Origin: Ornithinicoccus sp045032955
Lineage (GTDB): Bacteria > Actinomycetota > Actinomycetes > Actinomycetales > Dermatophilaceae
Assembly (NCBI RefSeq): GCF_045032955.1
Contig: NZ_JBJFZU010000003.1
Coordinates: 310,001-374,000 of the forward strand
Direction of reading: 5' to 3'
Length of the DNA stretch: 64,000 nt
Positions 51,916-60,592 of the stretch are shown here, piece by piece. The translations under genes were made by a program, and so were the position numbers. How positions within the stretch are numbered: position 1 is the stretch's first letter; the number at the start of each line of letters is the position of its first letter. Below the pieces are notes generated by a model. That model was given only the letters and a program-made list of their open reading frames with translations, was not told the DNA's origin and did no database searches.

Positions 51916-52544
51916 CGCCCCCGACCGTCCCCCTCGTCACGGTCGACGGTGTCGACCCGGCCCTGGTCGCCCGTGACCTGACTCGCGTCGTCGTCCGCGA
52001 CCGAGGGGGACGCCCGGTCCGCCTGCGGGTGGAGCTCAGACACAGCCCGGAGGGGCACGTCCACCCGTCCGGCGCAGACGCATTCATCGGCTCGTCCCTG
52101 CGCGTCACCCTCGCCACCTCGTCCGGGCCCGACACCGCCGGGTGGGAGTTCGAGGGACCCGTGGACGCGGTTTCCGTGCTGTGCCCGGAAGGCGGCCCAC
52201 CGATGCTGATCCTCGAGGCGCACGACGCGCGGGAGGTGCAGCCCGCACCCCCGGCGCACCGGTCCTCGACCGCGATCCCCCTACAGCTCGGCCAGGGGCT
52301 GATCGCCGCCGGCGTGCGCACCGAGGCGGTCGGCGCTGTCACCGGAGGCGGGCCCCGACCCGGCCTCGGCAACGGAGTCTCCGCCGAAGCCGTCACCGTT
52401 CCCGGCCTGACCGTCGGCGGGACGGTCGTCCTCGCCGGGGTCGCCTCCTGGGTGGACGGTCGGGCATACCGGATCACCGCCGTCCGTCACCGCTTCGACG
52501 GAGTGCGCGGATCACGCACCCGGTTCCGGGCAGAGCCGGTCTGA
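51912..52544 (+). CDS. Phage late-control D (gpD/VgrG-like) protein with internal deletion
   Basis: 210 residues where intact relatives are about twice as long. The N-terminus fits the opening gpD barrel (VTVDGVDPALVARDLTRVVV, WEFEGPVDAVSVLCPEGG, MLILEAHDAR). The C-terminus has the closing strands (TVPGLTVGGTVVLAGVASWV, AYRITAVRHRFDGVRGSRTRF). The middle part, with the remaining barrel repeats, is missing. Overlaps the PH/SHOCT gene by 4 nt. Together with the sheath-ATPase fusion this marks a degraded injection-system cluster. Assignment is by pattern. Confidence 0.5.
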   Translation: MTPPTVPLVTVDGVDPALVARDLTRVVVRDRGGRPVRLRVELRHSPEGHVHPSGADAFIGSSLRVTLATSSGPDTAGWEFEGPVDAVSVLCPEGGPPMLILEAHDAREVQPAPPAHRSSTAIPLQLGQGLIAAGVRTEAVGAVTGGGPRPGLGNGVSAEAVTVPGLTVGGTVVLAGVASWVDGRAYRITAVRHRFDGVRGSRTRFRAEPV

Positions 52545-52590
52545 CGGCGCACCCGGCACGGAGCCCTGCTGCGCCGGACGCCCCGACGTC

Positions 52591-52791
52591 CTAGCTCAGG
52601 ACGCCACCGAGGCCGCCCCCACCGCCCAGGTTGTTCATCAGATCCTTCGGGTCGAGGCCGTACTGCTCGAGCAGGCCGGCGTCCTTCTCGGTGTCCACCT
52701 GCTCGGGCATCTCGCTGTCCGCCTGACGTGCCTTGTCCTGGTCGCCGCGGGACTTCAGGAACTCGATGATCTGTGACTTGTCGATCTGCAT
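52591..52791 (-). CDS. Small conserved hypothetical protein, 66 residues
   Basis: MQIDKSQIIEFLKSRGDQDK opens a helical, acidic protein ending in a glycine-rich GGGGGLGGVLS. Similar short proteins occur in actinobacteria without a named function. The start is preceded by CGAAGGG on its strand. No membrane segment or motif. Confidence 0.6.
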   Translation of the reverse strand: MQIDKSQIIEFLKSRGDQDKARQADSEMPEQVDTEKDAGLLEQYGLDPKDLMNNLGGGGGLGGVLS

Positions 52792-52959
52792 GATGCGCCC
52801 TTCGTCGGGATGGGTCGTGTGTGCTCGACGCTATCGAGGCCCTCTCGGCCTGCAACTCGAACGACCCGCAGGGCTGCGACCCCCGTGATGCTCCCGGGAT
52901 CCGGGCCCGCGATGCTTCAATGGCGCATGCACTCCAGGACCGTCAAGGCGAGCAGCTAG

Positions 52960-54612
52960 ATGGCCCGGGACACAGGGTCTTCTCGACGTCGACCCTCTCG
53001 CCGTCGACCGGGAGCACACCGCCGACGTGGCACTCGACGGGTGCAACGGCTGTATGTCGGGGGCGCTCTTCTGCTGGTGCTCGTCGTCGGTGGGCCACAG
53101 CTCGTCCTATGGTCGGGAGAGCCGCTGGAGGCCAAGGAGTGCATCGTTGCCCACGCACCAGCAGCGACCGGGACGACGCCCTCGCCCGCACTGGCCAGTG
53201 TGGACGCCGCGGCATACCCCGGGGGGTTGGACCAGGAGGGCGGTGTCGTCTCCGACGCGAGCTGCCTGACCCGGACGGAGGTCTTCGGGGTGGTCCGTCC
53301 GGTGGACGAGGCCGGCGTCCGCACCGCGCTGGCCTACGCGCAGGAGCAGGACCTGTCGGTCTCGGTGGGCGGCACCCAGCACGCCATGGGGGGTCAGGCC
53401 TCCCACCCCGGAGGTCTGGTGGTGGATATGCGCGGTCTGGACGGGATCACGGTCGACGAGGATGCGCGGACCGCGACCGTGCAGGCGGGCGCGACCTGGC
53501 ACCAGGTCCTGGAGGCGGTCCACCCGGTCGGACTGTCGGTGATGACGATGCCCGGCATCGACGTGCTCAGCGTCGGCGGGACGGTCTCCGCCAACGCGCA
53601 CGGCCTCGACTTCCGAGCCGGAAGCCTCTCCTCCACCATCCGTTCGATGCGGGTGATGCTGGCCGACGGCACCGTGCACCGGGTCGGTCCGGACGAGCGG
53701 CCAGAGCTCTTCCAGGCGGTCGTCGGCGGCTACGGACTGTTCGGGGTGATCCTGGACGTCGAGCTCGAGCTGGTCGACAGCGAGATGCTCGAGCTCCGTC
53801 AACAGGTGGTCACCGTCCAGGACTTCCCGGAGGTCTTCGCCTCGCGGGTAGCAGGCGACGACGACGTCCGGCTGACCTACACACACCTGTCCACCGCGCC
53901 CGGCAGTCTGCTGCAGGAGGCGATCGTCTACAGCTACGCGCGGGTGGAGTCGCCTGAGCCCGTGCCTCCGCTGCGGGAGCGTGCCTCGGACCGGGCCAGC
54001 CGTCTCGTCTTCAACCTGGCTCGGATCGGCGACACGGGGCAACGGGTGAAGTGGTGGGCACAGCGTGACGTGCTGCCGCACGTCCGCGGCTGTCAGCAGT
54101 CGCGCAACGAGGCGCTGCGCGAGGCCGAGGCGTGCATGGTCGGGCGGAACCAGGCCATGTTCGAGAGCCTGGGCTTCCTTCAGAACCGGCTGCCGCAGTA
54201 CACCGACGTCCTGCACGAGTACTTCCTCCCGCACGACCAGCTCGTCCCGTTCCTCGACGACCTGCGCGACGAGCTCGCCCGGCACGACGCCCGGCTGATG
54301 AGCGCCTCGGTCCGGTCGGTCCACGCCGAGGACGTCGTGCTCGACTACGCCCAGGGGGAGAGGTTCTCGGTCGTGCTCTACCTGAGCCAGGGCGTCAGCG
54401 ACGCGGGAAACGCGGACATGGCCGATCTGACCAGAGCCCTGGTGACGGCCTCCCTGGCCCGGGGCGGCACCTTCTACCTGCCCTACCAGCAGCACTACAC
54501 CCGGGAGCAGGTGGCGCAGGCATACCCGCGGCTGGACGAGTTCTTCGCCGTCAAGCGACGGTACGACCCGGGTATGCGCTTCCAGAACAGCTTCTCAGCA
54601 CGCTTCGCCTGA
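52960..54612 (+). CDS. FAD-dependent oxidoreductase (FAD_binding_4, lactone-oxidase-like)
   Basis: 550 residues. Arg-rich cytoplasmic head (~1-28), one membrane helix (LYVGGALLLVLVVGGPQLVL), then an extracytoplasmic oxidase. The FAD-binding PP-loop is SVSVGGTQHAMGGQA, with VVDMRGLDGITVD, VMTMPGIDVLSVGGTVSANAHG and GGYGLFGVILDVELEL as the usual strands. A C-terminal HYTREQVAQAYPRLDEFFAVKRRYDPG matches aldonolactone-oxidase-like members. Substrate unknown; membrane anchoring is unusual for the family. Copy 2 of the palindromic element follows its stop. Confidence 0.85.
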   Translation: MARDTGSSRRRPSRRRPGAHRRRGTRRVQRLYVGGALLLVLVVGGPQLVLWSGEPLEAKECIVAHAPAATGTTPSPALASVDAAAYPGGLDQEGGVVSDASCLTRTEVFGVVRPVDEAGVRTALAYAQEQDLSVSVGGTQHAMGGQASHPGGLVVDMRGLDGITVDEDARTATVQAGATWHQVLEAVHPVGLSVMTMPGIDVLSVGGTVSANAHGLDFRAGSLSSTIRSMRVMLADGTVHRVGPDERPELFQAVVGGYGLFGVILDVELELVDSEMLELRQQVVTVQDFPEVFASRVAGDDDVRLTYTHLSTAPGSLLQEAIVYSYARVESPEPVPPLRERASDRASRLVFNLARIGDTGQRVKWWAQRDVLPHVRGCQQSRNEALREAEACMVGRNQAMFESLGFLQNRLPQYTDVLHEYFLPHDQLVPFLDDLRDELARHDARLMSASVRSVHAEDVVLDYAQGERFSVVLYLSQGVSDAGNADMADLTRALVTASLARGGTFYLPYQQHYTREQVAQAYPRLDEFFAVKRRYDPGMRFQNSFSARFA

Positions 54613-54616
54613 CGGA

Positions 54617-54680
54617 TGTGCAAGAACGGTGCGACACATCCGTCACCGTGGCGACGGGTGTGTCACACCGTTCTTGCACA
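54617..54680. repeat. 64-bp dispersed palindromic element, copy 2
   Basis: Arms 54617-54643 and 54654-54680 with a 10-nt loop CACCGTGGCG; two mismatches between arms. The left arm differs from copy 1 (46360) at two of 27 positions. Located 4 bp after the stop of the FAD oxidoreductase, between convergent genes, as expected for a shared terminator or REP-like element. Confidence 0.8.
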
Positions 54681-54718
54681 GGTATGCCCGGAGCAGGGAC
54701 GCCCCGCTCAGGCATCGA

Positions 54719-55579
54719 TCACCCGAGCCAGGGCTGGACCCGCTCCAGGTAGCGCTCCGACATGGTGGCCACCACCTCGGCCCCGGGCGTCGCCCAGACG
54801 TCGGCGTTGAAGATCTCCACCTCGACGTCGCCGGCATACCCGGTCCTCGCCACCCAGCGGGTGAACGCCTCGAAGTCGATGTGCCCGTCGCCGACCATGC
54901 CGCGGCTGAGCAGCGCGTCCGGCGGCAGGGGAGTGATCCAGTCGCTGATCTGGTAGCTGGCGATCCGGTCGCCGGCGCGGGCGATCTGCTGCTCCACGCC
55001 CGGCTCCCACCACAGGTGGAAGGTGTCGACCACGACACCCACCGCGGACGCCGGGAACTGCTCGGCCATGTCCAGCGCCTGCTCCAGGGTGGAAACCACG
55101 CCCCGGTCCGCCGCGAAGATCGGGTGCATCGGCTCGATCGCCAGCACCACCCCCGCGGCCTCCGCGTCGGGCACCAGGGTCGCAACCCCGTCCAGGAACC
55201 TGCCCCGCGCGGCGTCGATGTCCCGGTCACCCTCGGGCAGCCCGCCGGGGACCAGCACCAGGGTCGGTGCGCCCAGGGTGGCGGTCTCCTCGATCGCGGC
55301 CCGGTTGGAGTCCAACGACTCCTGCCGAGCAGACCCCTCCGGCATCGTGAGGAACCCGCCGCGGCACACAGAGGACACCCGCAGACCGGACTCCTCGACC
55401 CACCGCCGGGCGGTCTCGAGGCCGACGTCGGCGACCGGTTCCCGCCAGACCCCGAGGCTGCTCAGCCCGGCGCTGACGCAGCCGTCGATCGCCTCGCGCA
55501 GGGTCCACTCGGCGCAGGTGCGCTGGTTCAGCGACAGCCGCGCCAGCCGCAGGTCGGTGGCCACCGATACGGCGCTCAC
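54719..55579 (-). CDS. Sugar phosphate isomerase/epimerase (xylose-isomerase-like TIM barrel)
   Basis: 286 residues. AP-endonuclease-2/xylose-isomerase-like barrel: ALDMAEQF region, VVLAIEPMHPIF (catalytic Glu), VGVVVDTFHLWW (Asp and His), GDGHIDFEAFTRWV and VEVEIFNADVW (last Glu). Uses a divalent metal to isomerise a ketose/aldose or related inositol. Last gene of the eight-gene Liv-transporter operon, overlapping DUF993 by 4 nt. Confidence 0.85.
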   Translation of the reverse strand: MSAVSVATDLRLARLSLNQRTCAEWTLREAIDGCVSAGLSSLGVWREPVADVGLETARRWVEESGLRVSSVCRGGFLTMPEGSARQESLDSNRAAIEETATLGAPTLVLVPGGLPEGDRDIDAARGRFLDGVATLVPDAEAAGVVLAIEPMHPIFAADRGVVSTLEQALDMAEQFPASAVGVVVDTFHLWWEPGVEQQIARAGDRIASYQISDWITPLPPDALLSRGMVGDGHIDFEAFTRWVARTGYAGDVEVEIFNADVWATPGAEVVATMSERYLERVQPWLG

Positions 55580-56733
55580 CGGGACACCCCGGCCCCGCGC
55601 AGCACCAGGTCCATCCGGGACGCCGCCAGCTCCGGGTCGGGCAGCAGCCGCGCCTCGTTGGCCAGGGCGAACACCTCCGCCAGGTGGGTCACCGGGCGGG
55701 CGGACTGCAGCCCGCCGACCATGGTGAAGCCGCTCTGGTGCCCGGACAACCAGGACAGGAACGCGATCCCGGTCTTGTAGAACCAGGTCGGCGGTGCGAA
55801 CACCAGCCGCGACAGCGGTACCGTCGGCGCCATCTCCGCCTCGTAGGCGTCCAGGTCACCGGCGTCCAGCGCGGCCAGCGCCGCGGACGCCGCCGGGGTG
55901 ATCGCTGCGAACGCGCCGAGCAGCGCGTCGCTGTGCCGTTCGCCGTCGCCGCGGATGAGCTCGGGGTAGTTGTAGTCGTCCCCGGTGTAGAGGCGCACCC
56001 CCTCGGGCAGGGCCGCCCGCAGCGAGACCTCGTGCTCGGCGGACAGCAGCGACACCTTGACCCCGTCGATCCGGTCGGCGTGCCGCCCGACCAGCTCGAG
56101 GAACGTCGCGGTGGCGGTGGGGATGTCCTCGCTGCCCCAGTACCCGAGCAGCTGCTGGTCGAACATCGGACCCAGCCAGTGCAGGACCACCGGCGCGCTG
56201 ACCTGGCTGAGCACCCGGTCGTACACCTGCAGATAGTCCTCGGCGCTGCGCGCGACCGCCGCCAGGTGCCGGCTCGCCATCACGATCACCTGGGACCCGG
56301 TGCCCTCCACGAAGGCGACCTGCTCCAGGTATGCCTCCGTGACGGCCTCCAGGTCCGCGCAGCGGGCGACGTGGTCGGTGCCGGCACCGGAGGCGATCCG
56401 GGCACCGGCAGCCTGCGCCTGCGTGGCGCTGCGGCTGACCAGCTCCTGGATCGCCGGCCAGTCCAGGCCCATGTTGCGCTGCGCGGTGTCCATCGCCTCC
56501 GCGACCCCGAAGCCGAAGTCGAAGAGGTGCTGACGGAACGCCAGGGTGGAGTCCCAGTCGATGGCGGCCGGCTGCCCGGGCCCGTTCTCCTGCCACGGGT
56601 CGGCCACCACGTGCGCGGCGGCGAAGGCGATCCGGGTGGAGAACCCGCCGGGGTGCTTCTCCCACTCCCGGGCCGGCTGCAGGGTGACGTCCCGCCAGGA
56701 ACCGTCGGCCTGCGGCAGGCTGACCGTGCTCAT
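55576..56733 (-). CDS. DUF993 family protein (dihydrodipicolinate-synthase-like)
   Basis: 385 residues; ATG at 56733 overlaps the dehydrogenase stop. Family elements: REWEKHPGGFSTRIAFAAAHV, AEAMDTAQRNMGLDWPAIQEL, VIVMASRHLAAV, PVVLHWLGPMFDQQLLGYWG and DGVKVSLLSAEHE with the Lys in a Schiff-base-like position. Thought to be an aldolase-type TIM barrel found in carbohydrate operons with Gfo/Idh and isomerase genes, as here; no reaction is established. Confidence 0.85.
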   Translation of the reverse strand: MSTVSLPQADGSWRDVTLQPAREWEKHPGGFSTRIAFAAAHVVADPWQENGPGQPAAIDWDSTLAFRQHLFDFGFGVAEAMDTAQRNMGLDWPAIQELVSRSATQAQAAGARIASGAGTDHVARCADLEAVTEAYLEQVAFVEGTGSQVIVMASRHLAAVARSAEDYLQVYDRVLSQVSAPVVLHWLGPMFDQQLLGYWGSEDIPTATATFLELVGRHADRIDGVKVSLLSAEHEVSLRAALPEGVRLYTGDDYNYPELIRGDGERHSDALLGAFAAITPAASAALAALDAGDLDAYEAEMAPTVPLSRLVFAPPTWFYKTGIAFLSWLSGHQSGFTMVGGLQSARPVTHLAEVFALANEARLLPDPELAASRMDLVLRGAGVSR

Positions 56734-57881
56734 GCGCGGACCTCGGTGATCGGCACCCGCCGCCCCTCGGCGGAGGAGCGCAGGCCCGCCTCGACCAGCT
56801 CCAGCCCGCGCACTCCGGACGCGAAGTCGTAGGGGTGCTTGCGGCCCTCGTGCAGGTCGATGAGGAAACGCTCCCACTGCGCCCGGAAACCGTTGCCGTG
56901 CTCCTCGGTGTCCGGCACCTCGGTCCACTGCGACCGGAAGTCCTGGTCGGTGGGCAGGTCGGGGTTCCAGACCGGGCGAGGGGTGACCACCCGCGGCTGC
57001 ACCCGGCAGCCGAAGAGCCCGGCGACGGCGGACCCGTGGGTGCCGTCCACCTGGAACTCCACCAGCTCCTTGCGGTCCACCCGGACCGCCCACGAGCTGT
57101 TGACCTGGGCGATGATGTCGCCCTCCAGCTCGAAGATGCCGTAGGCCGCGTCGTCGGCGGTCGCCTGGAAGGGCTCACCGTTCTCGTCCCAGCGCTGCGG
57201 GATGTGGGTGACGGCCTTGGCGGTGACCGCCTCGACGGCACCGAACAGCCCCTCCATCACGTAGTTCCAGTGGCAGAACATGTCGAGCACCATGCCGCCG
57301 CCGTCCTCGGAGCGGTAGTTCCAGCTGGGCCGCTGGGTGGGGGTGAGGTCGCCCTCGAACACCCAGTAGCCGAACTCGCCGCGCACCGACAGGATCCGCC
57401 CGAAGAAGCCGGAGTCGATGAGCGAGCGCAGCTTCAGCAGCCCCGGCAGGTACAGCTTGTCGTGCACGACCCCGGTGGTCACCCCCGCGTCCTCCGCGGC
57501 CCGGACCAGGTCCATACCGTCCGCGACGGACTCCGCGATCGGCTTCTCGGTGTAGATGTGCTTCCCGGCGGCGATCGCCGACAGGATCGCGCCCTTGCGG
57601 GCCTGGGTGGTGGCGGCGTCGAAGTAGACGGTCGCGCTCTCGTCGGCCAGCGCGGCGTCGAGGTCGGTGCCGTACTCGGCGATGTCGTGCGTACGGGCCA
57701 ACTTCTCGAGCTTTTCGAGGTTACGCCCGAGCAGCACCGGCTCCACCTGGATCCGGTCCCCGTTGGGCAGCTGGACGCCGCCGTCGTCGCGGATCGCCAG
57801 GATCGACCGGACCAGGTGCTGGCGGTAGCCCATCCGGCCGGTGACGCCGTTCATCAAGATACGGACGGTGTGCGTGGTCAT
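56730..57881 (-). CDS. Gfo/Idh/MocA family oxidoreductase
   Basis: 383 residues. N-terminal Rossmann region begins VRILMNGVTGRMGYRQH, with the glycine loop altered from GxGxxG to NGVTGRMG. The catalytic block is HIYTEKPIAESVADG (EKP). The middle of the barrel has GRILSVRGEFGYWVFEG and GGGMVLDMFCHWNYVMEGLF. Oxidises a sugar or inositol-like polyol with NAD(P). Overlaps the LivF gene by 4 nt and DUF993 by 4 nt. Confidence 0.87.
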   Translation of the reverse strand: MTTHTVRILMNGVTGRMGYRQHLVRSILAIRDDGGVQLPNGDRIQVEPVLLGRNLEKLEKLARTHDIAEYGTDLDAALADESATVYFDAATTQARKGAILSAIAAGKHIYTEKPIAESVADGMDLVRAAEDAGVTTGVVHDKLYLPGLLKLRSLIDSGFFGRILSVRGEFGYWVFEGDLTPTQRPSWNYRSEDGGGMVLDMFCHWNYVMEGLFGAVEAVTAKAVTHIPQRWDENGEPFQATADDAAYGIFELEGDIIAQVNSSWAVRVDRKELVEFQVDGTHGSAVAGLFGCRVQPRVVTPRPVWNPDLPTDQDFRSQWTEVPDTEEHGNGFRAQWERFLIDLHEGRKHPYDFASGVRGLELVEAGLRSSAEGRRVPITEVRA

Positions 57882-58702
57882 CCTGCGTGTCCTTCGGTCG
57901 TGGGGGAGGCGGTGCCACCCGAGGTGGGGGAGGCGGGTGCGGTCGAGGCCGGTGCGGCCGTGGCCGCCGCCTCCTGCGGGCGTCCGCCGAGGTAGAGCTC
58001 GCCGAGCTTGGGGTCGTCCAGCAGCTGCCGGGCCGGGCCCTTGATGTGCACGCGACCGAGGTCGAGGACGAGGCCGATGTCCGCGGACTCCAGCGCCCGG
58101 CGGGCGTTCTGCTCCACCAGGAGCACCGCGGTGCCGGCGTCGCGCATCCGCACGACCTGCTCGAAGACGACCGCGGTGGCCTTGGGGTCCAGGCCCATCG
58201 AGGGCTCGTCCAGCAGCACCACCTTGGGGTCGACCATCAGCGAGCGGGCGAACTCGACCTGCTTCTGCTGCCCACCGGAGAGGGCCCCCGCGAGGGCGTC
58301 CCAGCGGTCGGCCACCAGCGGGAAGAGCGACTTGACGAACTCCAGCCGCTCCTGGGTCCGGGAGTGGTCCTTGACCGTGAACGCACCGAGCGAGATGTTC
58401 TCGCCGACGGTCATCTCACGGAAGACGCTGTGCCCCTGCAGGACGTGCGACAGACCTGCCCGCAGCATCTGCTGGGGCCCCTGCCCGGTGACGTCCTGGC
58501 CGTCCACGACGACCTTCCCGGCCCGGGGCGCCAGCATGCCGCTGGCCACCTTGAGCACGGTGGACTTGCCGGCGCCGTTGGGGCCGACCAGGCAGACGAT
58601 CTGCGCCGGTGGCACCTGCACGGTCAGCCCGCGCAGCACCAGGGCGGCGCGGCCGTAGCCGGCCTCGACGTCGTTCAGCTCGAGAAGGAATTCAGACGCC
58701 AA
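57878..58702 (-). CDS. LivF-like ABC transporter ATP-binding protein
   Basis: 274 residues from TTG 58702, chosen because GGAGG precedes it by six bases; the frame is open further upstream without a site. Walker A GPNGAGKST, Q-loop HVLQGHSVF, signature LSGGQQKQVEFARSL, Walker B VVLLDEPSMGLDP and the H-loop replaced by Glu/Gln (LLVEQNARRAL), usual for LivF. C-terminal Ala/Pro/Thr-rich tail. Energises transport with LivG. Overlaps LivG by 11 nt. Confidence 0.9.
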   Translation of the reverse strand: MASEFLLELNDVEAGYGRAALVLRGLTVQVPPAQIVCLVGPNGAGKSTVLKVASGMLAPRAGKVVVDGQDVTGQGPQQMLRAGLSHVLQGHSVFREMTVGENISLGAFTVKDHSRTQERLEFVKSLFPLVADRWDALAGALSGGQQKQVEFARSLMVDPKVVLLDEPSMGLDPKATAVVFEQVVRMRDAGTAVLLVEQNARRALESADIGLVLDLGRVHIKGPARQLLDDPKLGELYLGGRPQEAAATAAPASTAPASPTSGGTASPTTEGHAG

Positions 58703-59471
58703 GGTATGCCTCCAGGACGGCAGGGTCGCTCTGCACGAGCGAGGGTGGTCCGGCGGCGATCGCCGCACCGCGGTCGAAGACGATGACGTGGTCGCTGAGC
58801 CGCATCACCAGGTCCATGTTGTGCTCGACGACGATGAAGGTGCGTCCCTCCTTGTTCAGCTCGATGATCAGCGAGCTGATGCGCTCGATGAGCGAAGGGT
58901 TCACCCCGCCCGCGGGCTCGTCCAGCATGATCGTCTCGGGGTCGGTCATCAGCACCCCGGCCAGCTCCAGCAGCTTCTGCTGGCCGTAGGAGATGTCCCG
59001 GGCCTCGGAGCGCTCCAGGTGGTCGATGCCGACCCGGGCCATCAGCTCCCGTGCCTTCTCGACGTCCTCCGGCCGGCGGCCCGAGCCCAGCAGCTGGCCG
59101 ATGCCGCGGGGGCGCACCCCGGCCAGCACGTTGTCCAGCACGCTCATCCGGGGGAAGATCCGGCACAGCTGGAAGCTGCGGCCGATCCCGGCCCTCGCGA
59201 TCTGGTGGGAGGCCTTGCCGGTGACGTCCTTGCCCCGGTAGGTGACGGTGCCGGAGTCGGCCTTGATCATCCCGGTGACGCAGTTGAAGAACGTCGTCTT
59301 GCCGGACCCGTTCGGCCCGATCAGGGCGTTGATCCGGCCGTGGTGGAAGTCCACGTCGGCGCCGGCGACAGCCTGCACGCCGCCGTAGGCCTTGGCCAGG
59401 CCGCGCACCGACAGGCCGATCTCGTGCTCGGGGGTGGAACCCTCCCGCGTCGTGCTCGTGTCCACGCTCAT
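58692..59471 (-). CDS. LivG-like ABC transporter ATP-binding protein
   Basis: 259 residues. Walker A GPNGSGKTT, GRSFQLCRIFPRMSVLDN (Q-loop), signature ISYGQQKLLELAGVL (Tyr instead of the first Gly), Walker B IMLDEPAGGVNP, and switch VVEHNMDLVMRLSDHVIVFDRG. Partner of LivF on LivHM. A longer frame runs upstream through livM and is spurious. ATG overlaps livM by 4 nt, with GGGAGGAAGG in front. Confidence 0.9.
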   Translation of the reverse strand: MSVDTSTTREGSTPEHEIGLSVRGLAKAYGGVQAVAGADVDFHHGRINALIGPNGSGKTTFFNCVTGMIKADSGTVTYRGKDVTGKASHQIARAGIGRSFQLCRIFPRMSVLDNVLAGVRPRGIGQLLGSGRRPEDVEKARELMARVGIDHLERSEARDISYGQQKLLELAGVLMTDPETIMLDEPAGGVNPSLIERISSLIIELNKEGRTFIVVEHNMDLVMRLSDHVIVFDRGAAIAAGPPSLVQSDPAVLEAYLGV

Positions 59472-60592
59472 TCCTTCCTCCCGGAGGTTCCGGTGAGCGA
59501 CGCCTCGGCGTCGGATGAATCGTGCGTCCCGTCGTCCGATGACGTCCCGGGTATGCCGGTGCCCGCCTTGTTCTTGTCGGCCAGCTCCTCGGCGCTCTGC
59601 TCCCGGATGGAGGTCGCGTCGGGACGCAGCCGGTTCAGCAGCTGGCCGAGGGTGGGCAGGATGCCTTCGGGCATGAAGAGCACCACGATCCCGAGCAGCA
59701 GGCCCAGGGCGACCAGGTGGAACTGGGTGTCGCCGAACTCCGCCTTGAAGAACTCCAGGGCGTAGCCGACGATGAACGCGCCCAGCGCCGGCCCGAACAG
59801 CGACCGGATCCCGCCCAGCAGGGACATCAGCACCATGTAGGAGCCGATGAGGATCGAGAACTGGAAGATCGGGTCCAGGAAGCCGAACCACAGGGCGTAC
59901 ATGCCACCGGCGAGGGCGGTGAAGAACGCCGAGATGACGTACACCGCCAGCTTGTAGCCGAAGGTCGGGACGCCCAGGCTCTGCGCCTTGTCCTCGTCCT
60001 CGCGGATGGCCTTCAGACCGGCCCCGAACCGGGAGCGGTCGATGGCCCACCAGGCGAGGAGCATGACGACCAGCAGCGCGACGTGCAGGTAGTAGAACCG
60101 CTCGTGCTGCTCGGGGCGGAGCACCTCGGGGCCGAACGGCCGGGGCACCCGCAGCCCGTTGGAGCCGCCGGTGACGTCCGACCAGCTCTGGAAGACCAGC
60201 AGCAGGATCAGCACCAGGGCGATGGAGACGATGACGAAGGAGGCACCGCGGACCCGCAGCGAGGCGAACCCGATCGGCACCGCGAACGCCGCGACGAGCA
60301 GGGCGCCCAGGAACAGGGCCGGCCACGACGGGACGTCGGCGCGCAGGATGAGCAGCGCGACGACATACCCGCCCAGGCCGGTGTAGGCGGCGTGCCCCAG
60401 CGACATGTAGCCGGTGAACCCGCCGACGAAGTTCCAGCCGGTGGCCATGCAGGCGTAGCTGAGGATGACCACGCCGACCGACAGGATGAAGGGGCCGGGA
60501 CCGGTCATCGGGAAGAGGATCACCCCGAGCGCGGCGCCGAGCACCGCGACGACCTGCACGGTCCGGATGATGGTGTCAGAAGCGTTGCGCAA
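59468..60592 (-). CDS. LivM-like branched-chain-type ABC permease
   Basis: 374 residues, about ten membrane spans. TTG 60592 is preferred over an earlier TTG at 60604 because TGGAGG precedes it by five bases; this places the start inside the livH end. Family marks: GYMSLGHAAYTGLGGYVVA and RFGAGLKAIREDEDKAQSLGV (EAA-like loop) and LGGIRSLFGPALGAFIVG. Acidic cytoplasmic tail. Forms the membrane channel with LivH. Confidence 0.9.
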   Translation of the reverse strand: MRNASDTIIRTVQVVAVLGAALGVILFPMTGPGPFILSVGVVILSYACMATGWNFVGGFTGYMSLGHAAYTGLGGYVVALLILRADVPSWPALFLGALLVAAFAVPIGFASLRVRGASFVIVSIALVLILLLVFQSWSDVTGGSNGLRVPRPFGPEVLRPEQHERFYYLHVALLVVMLLAWWAIDRSRFGAGLKAIREDEDKAQSLGVPTFGYKLAVYVISAFFTALAGGMYALWFGFLDPIFQFSILIGSYMVLMSLLGGIRSLFGPALGAFIVGYALEFFKAEFGDTQFHLVALGLLLGIVVLFMPEGILPTLGQLLNRLRPDATSIREQSAEELADKNKAGTGIPGTSSDDGTHDSSDAEASLTGTSGRKE

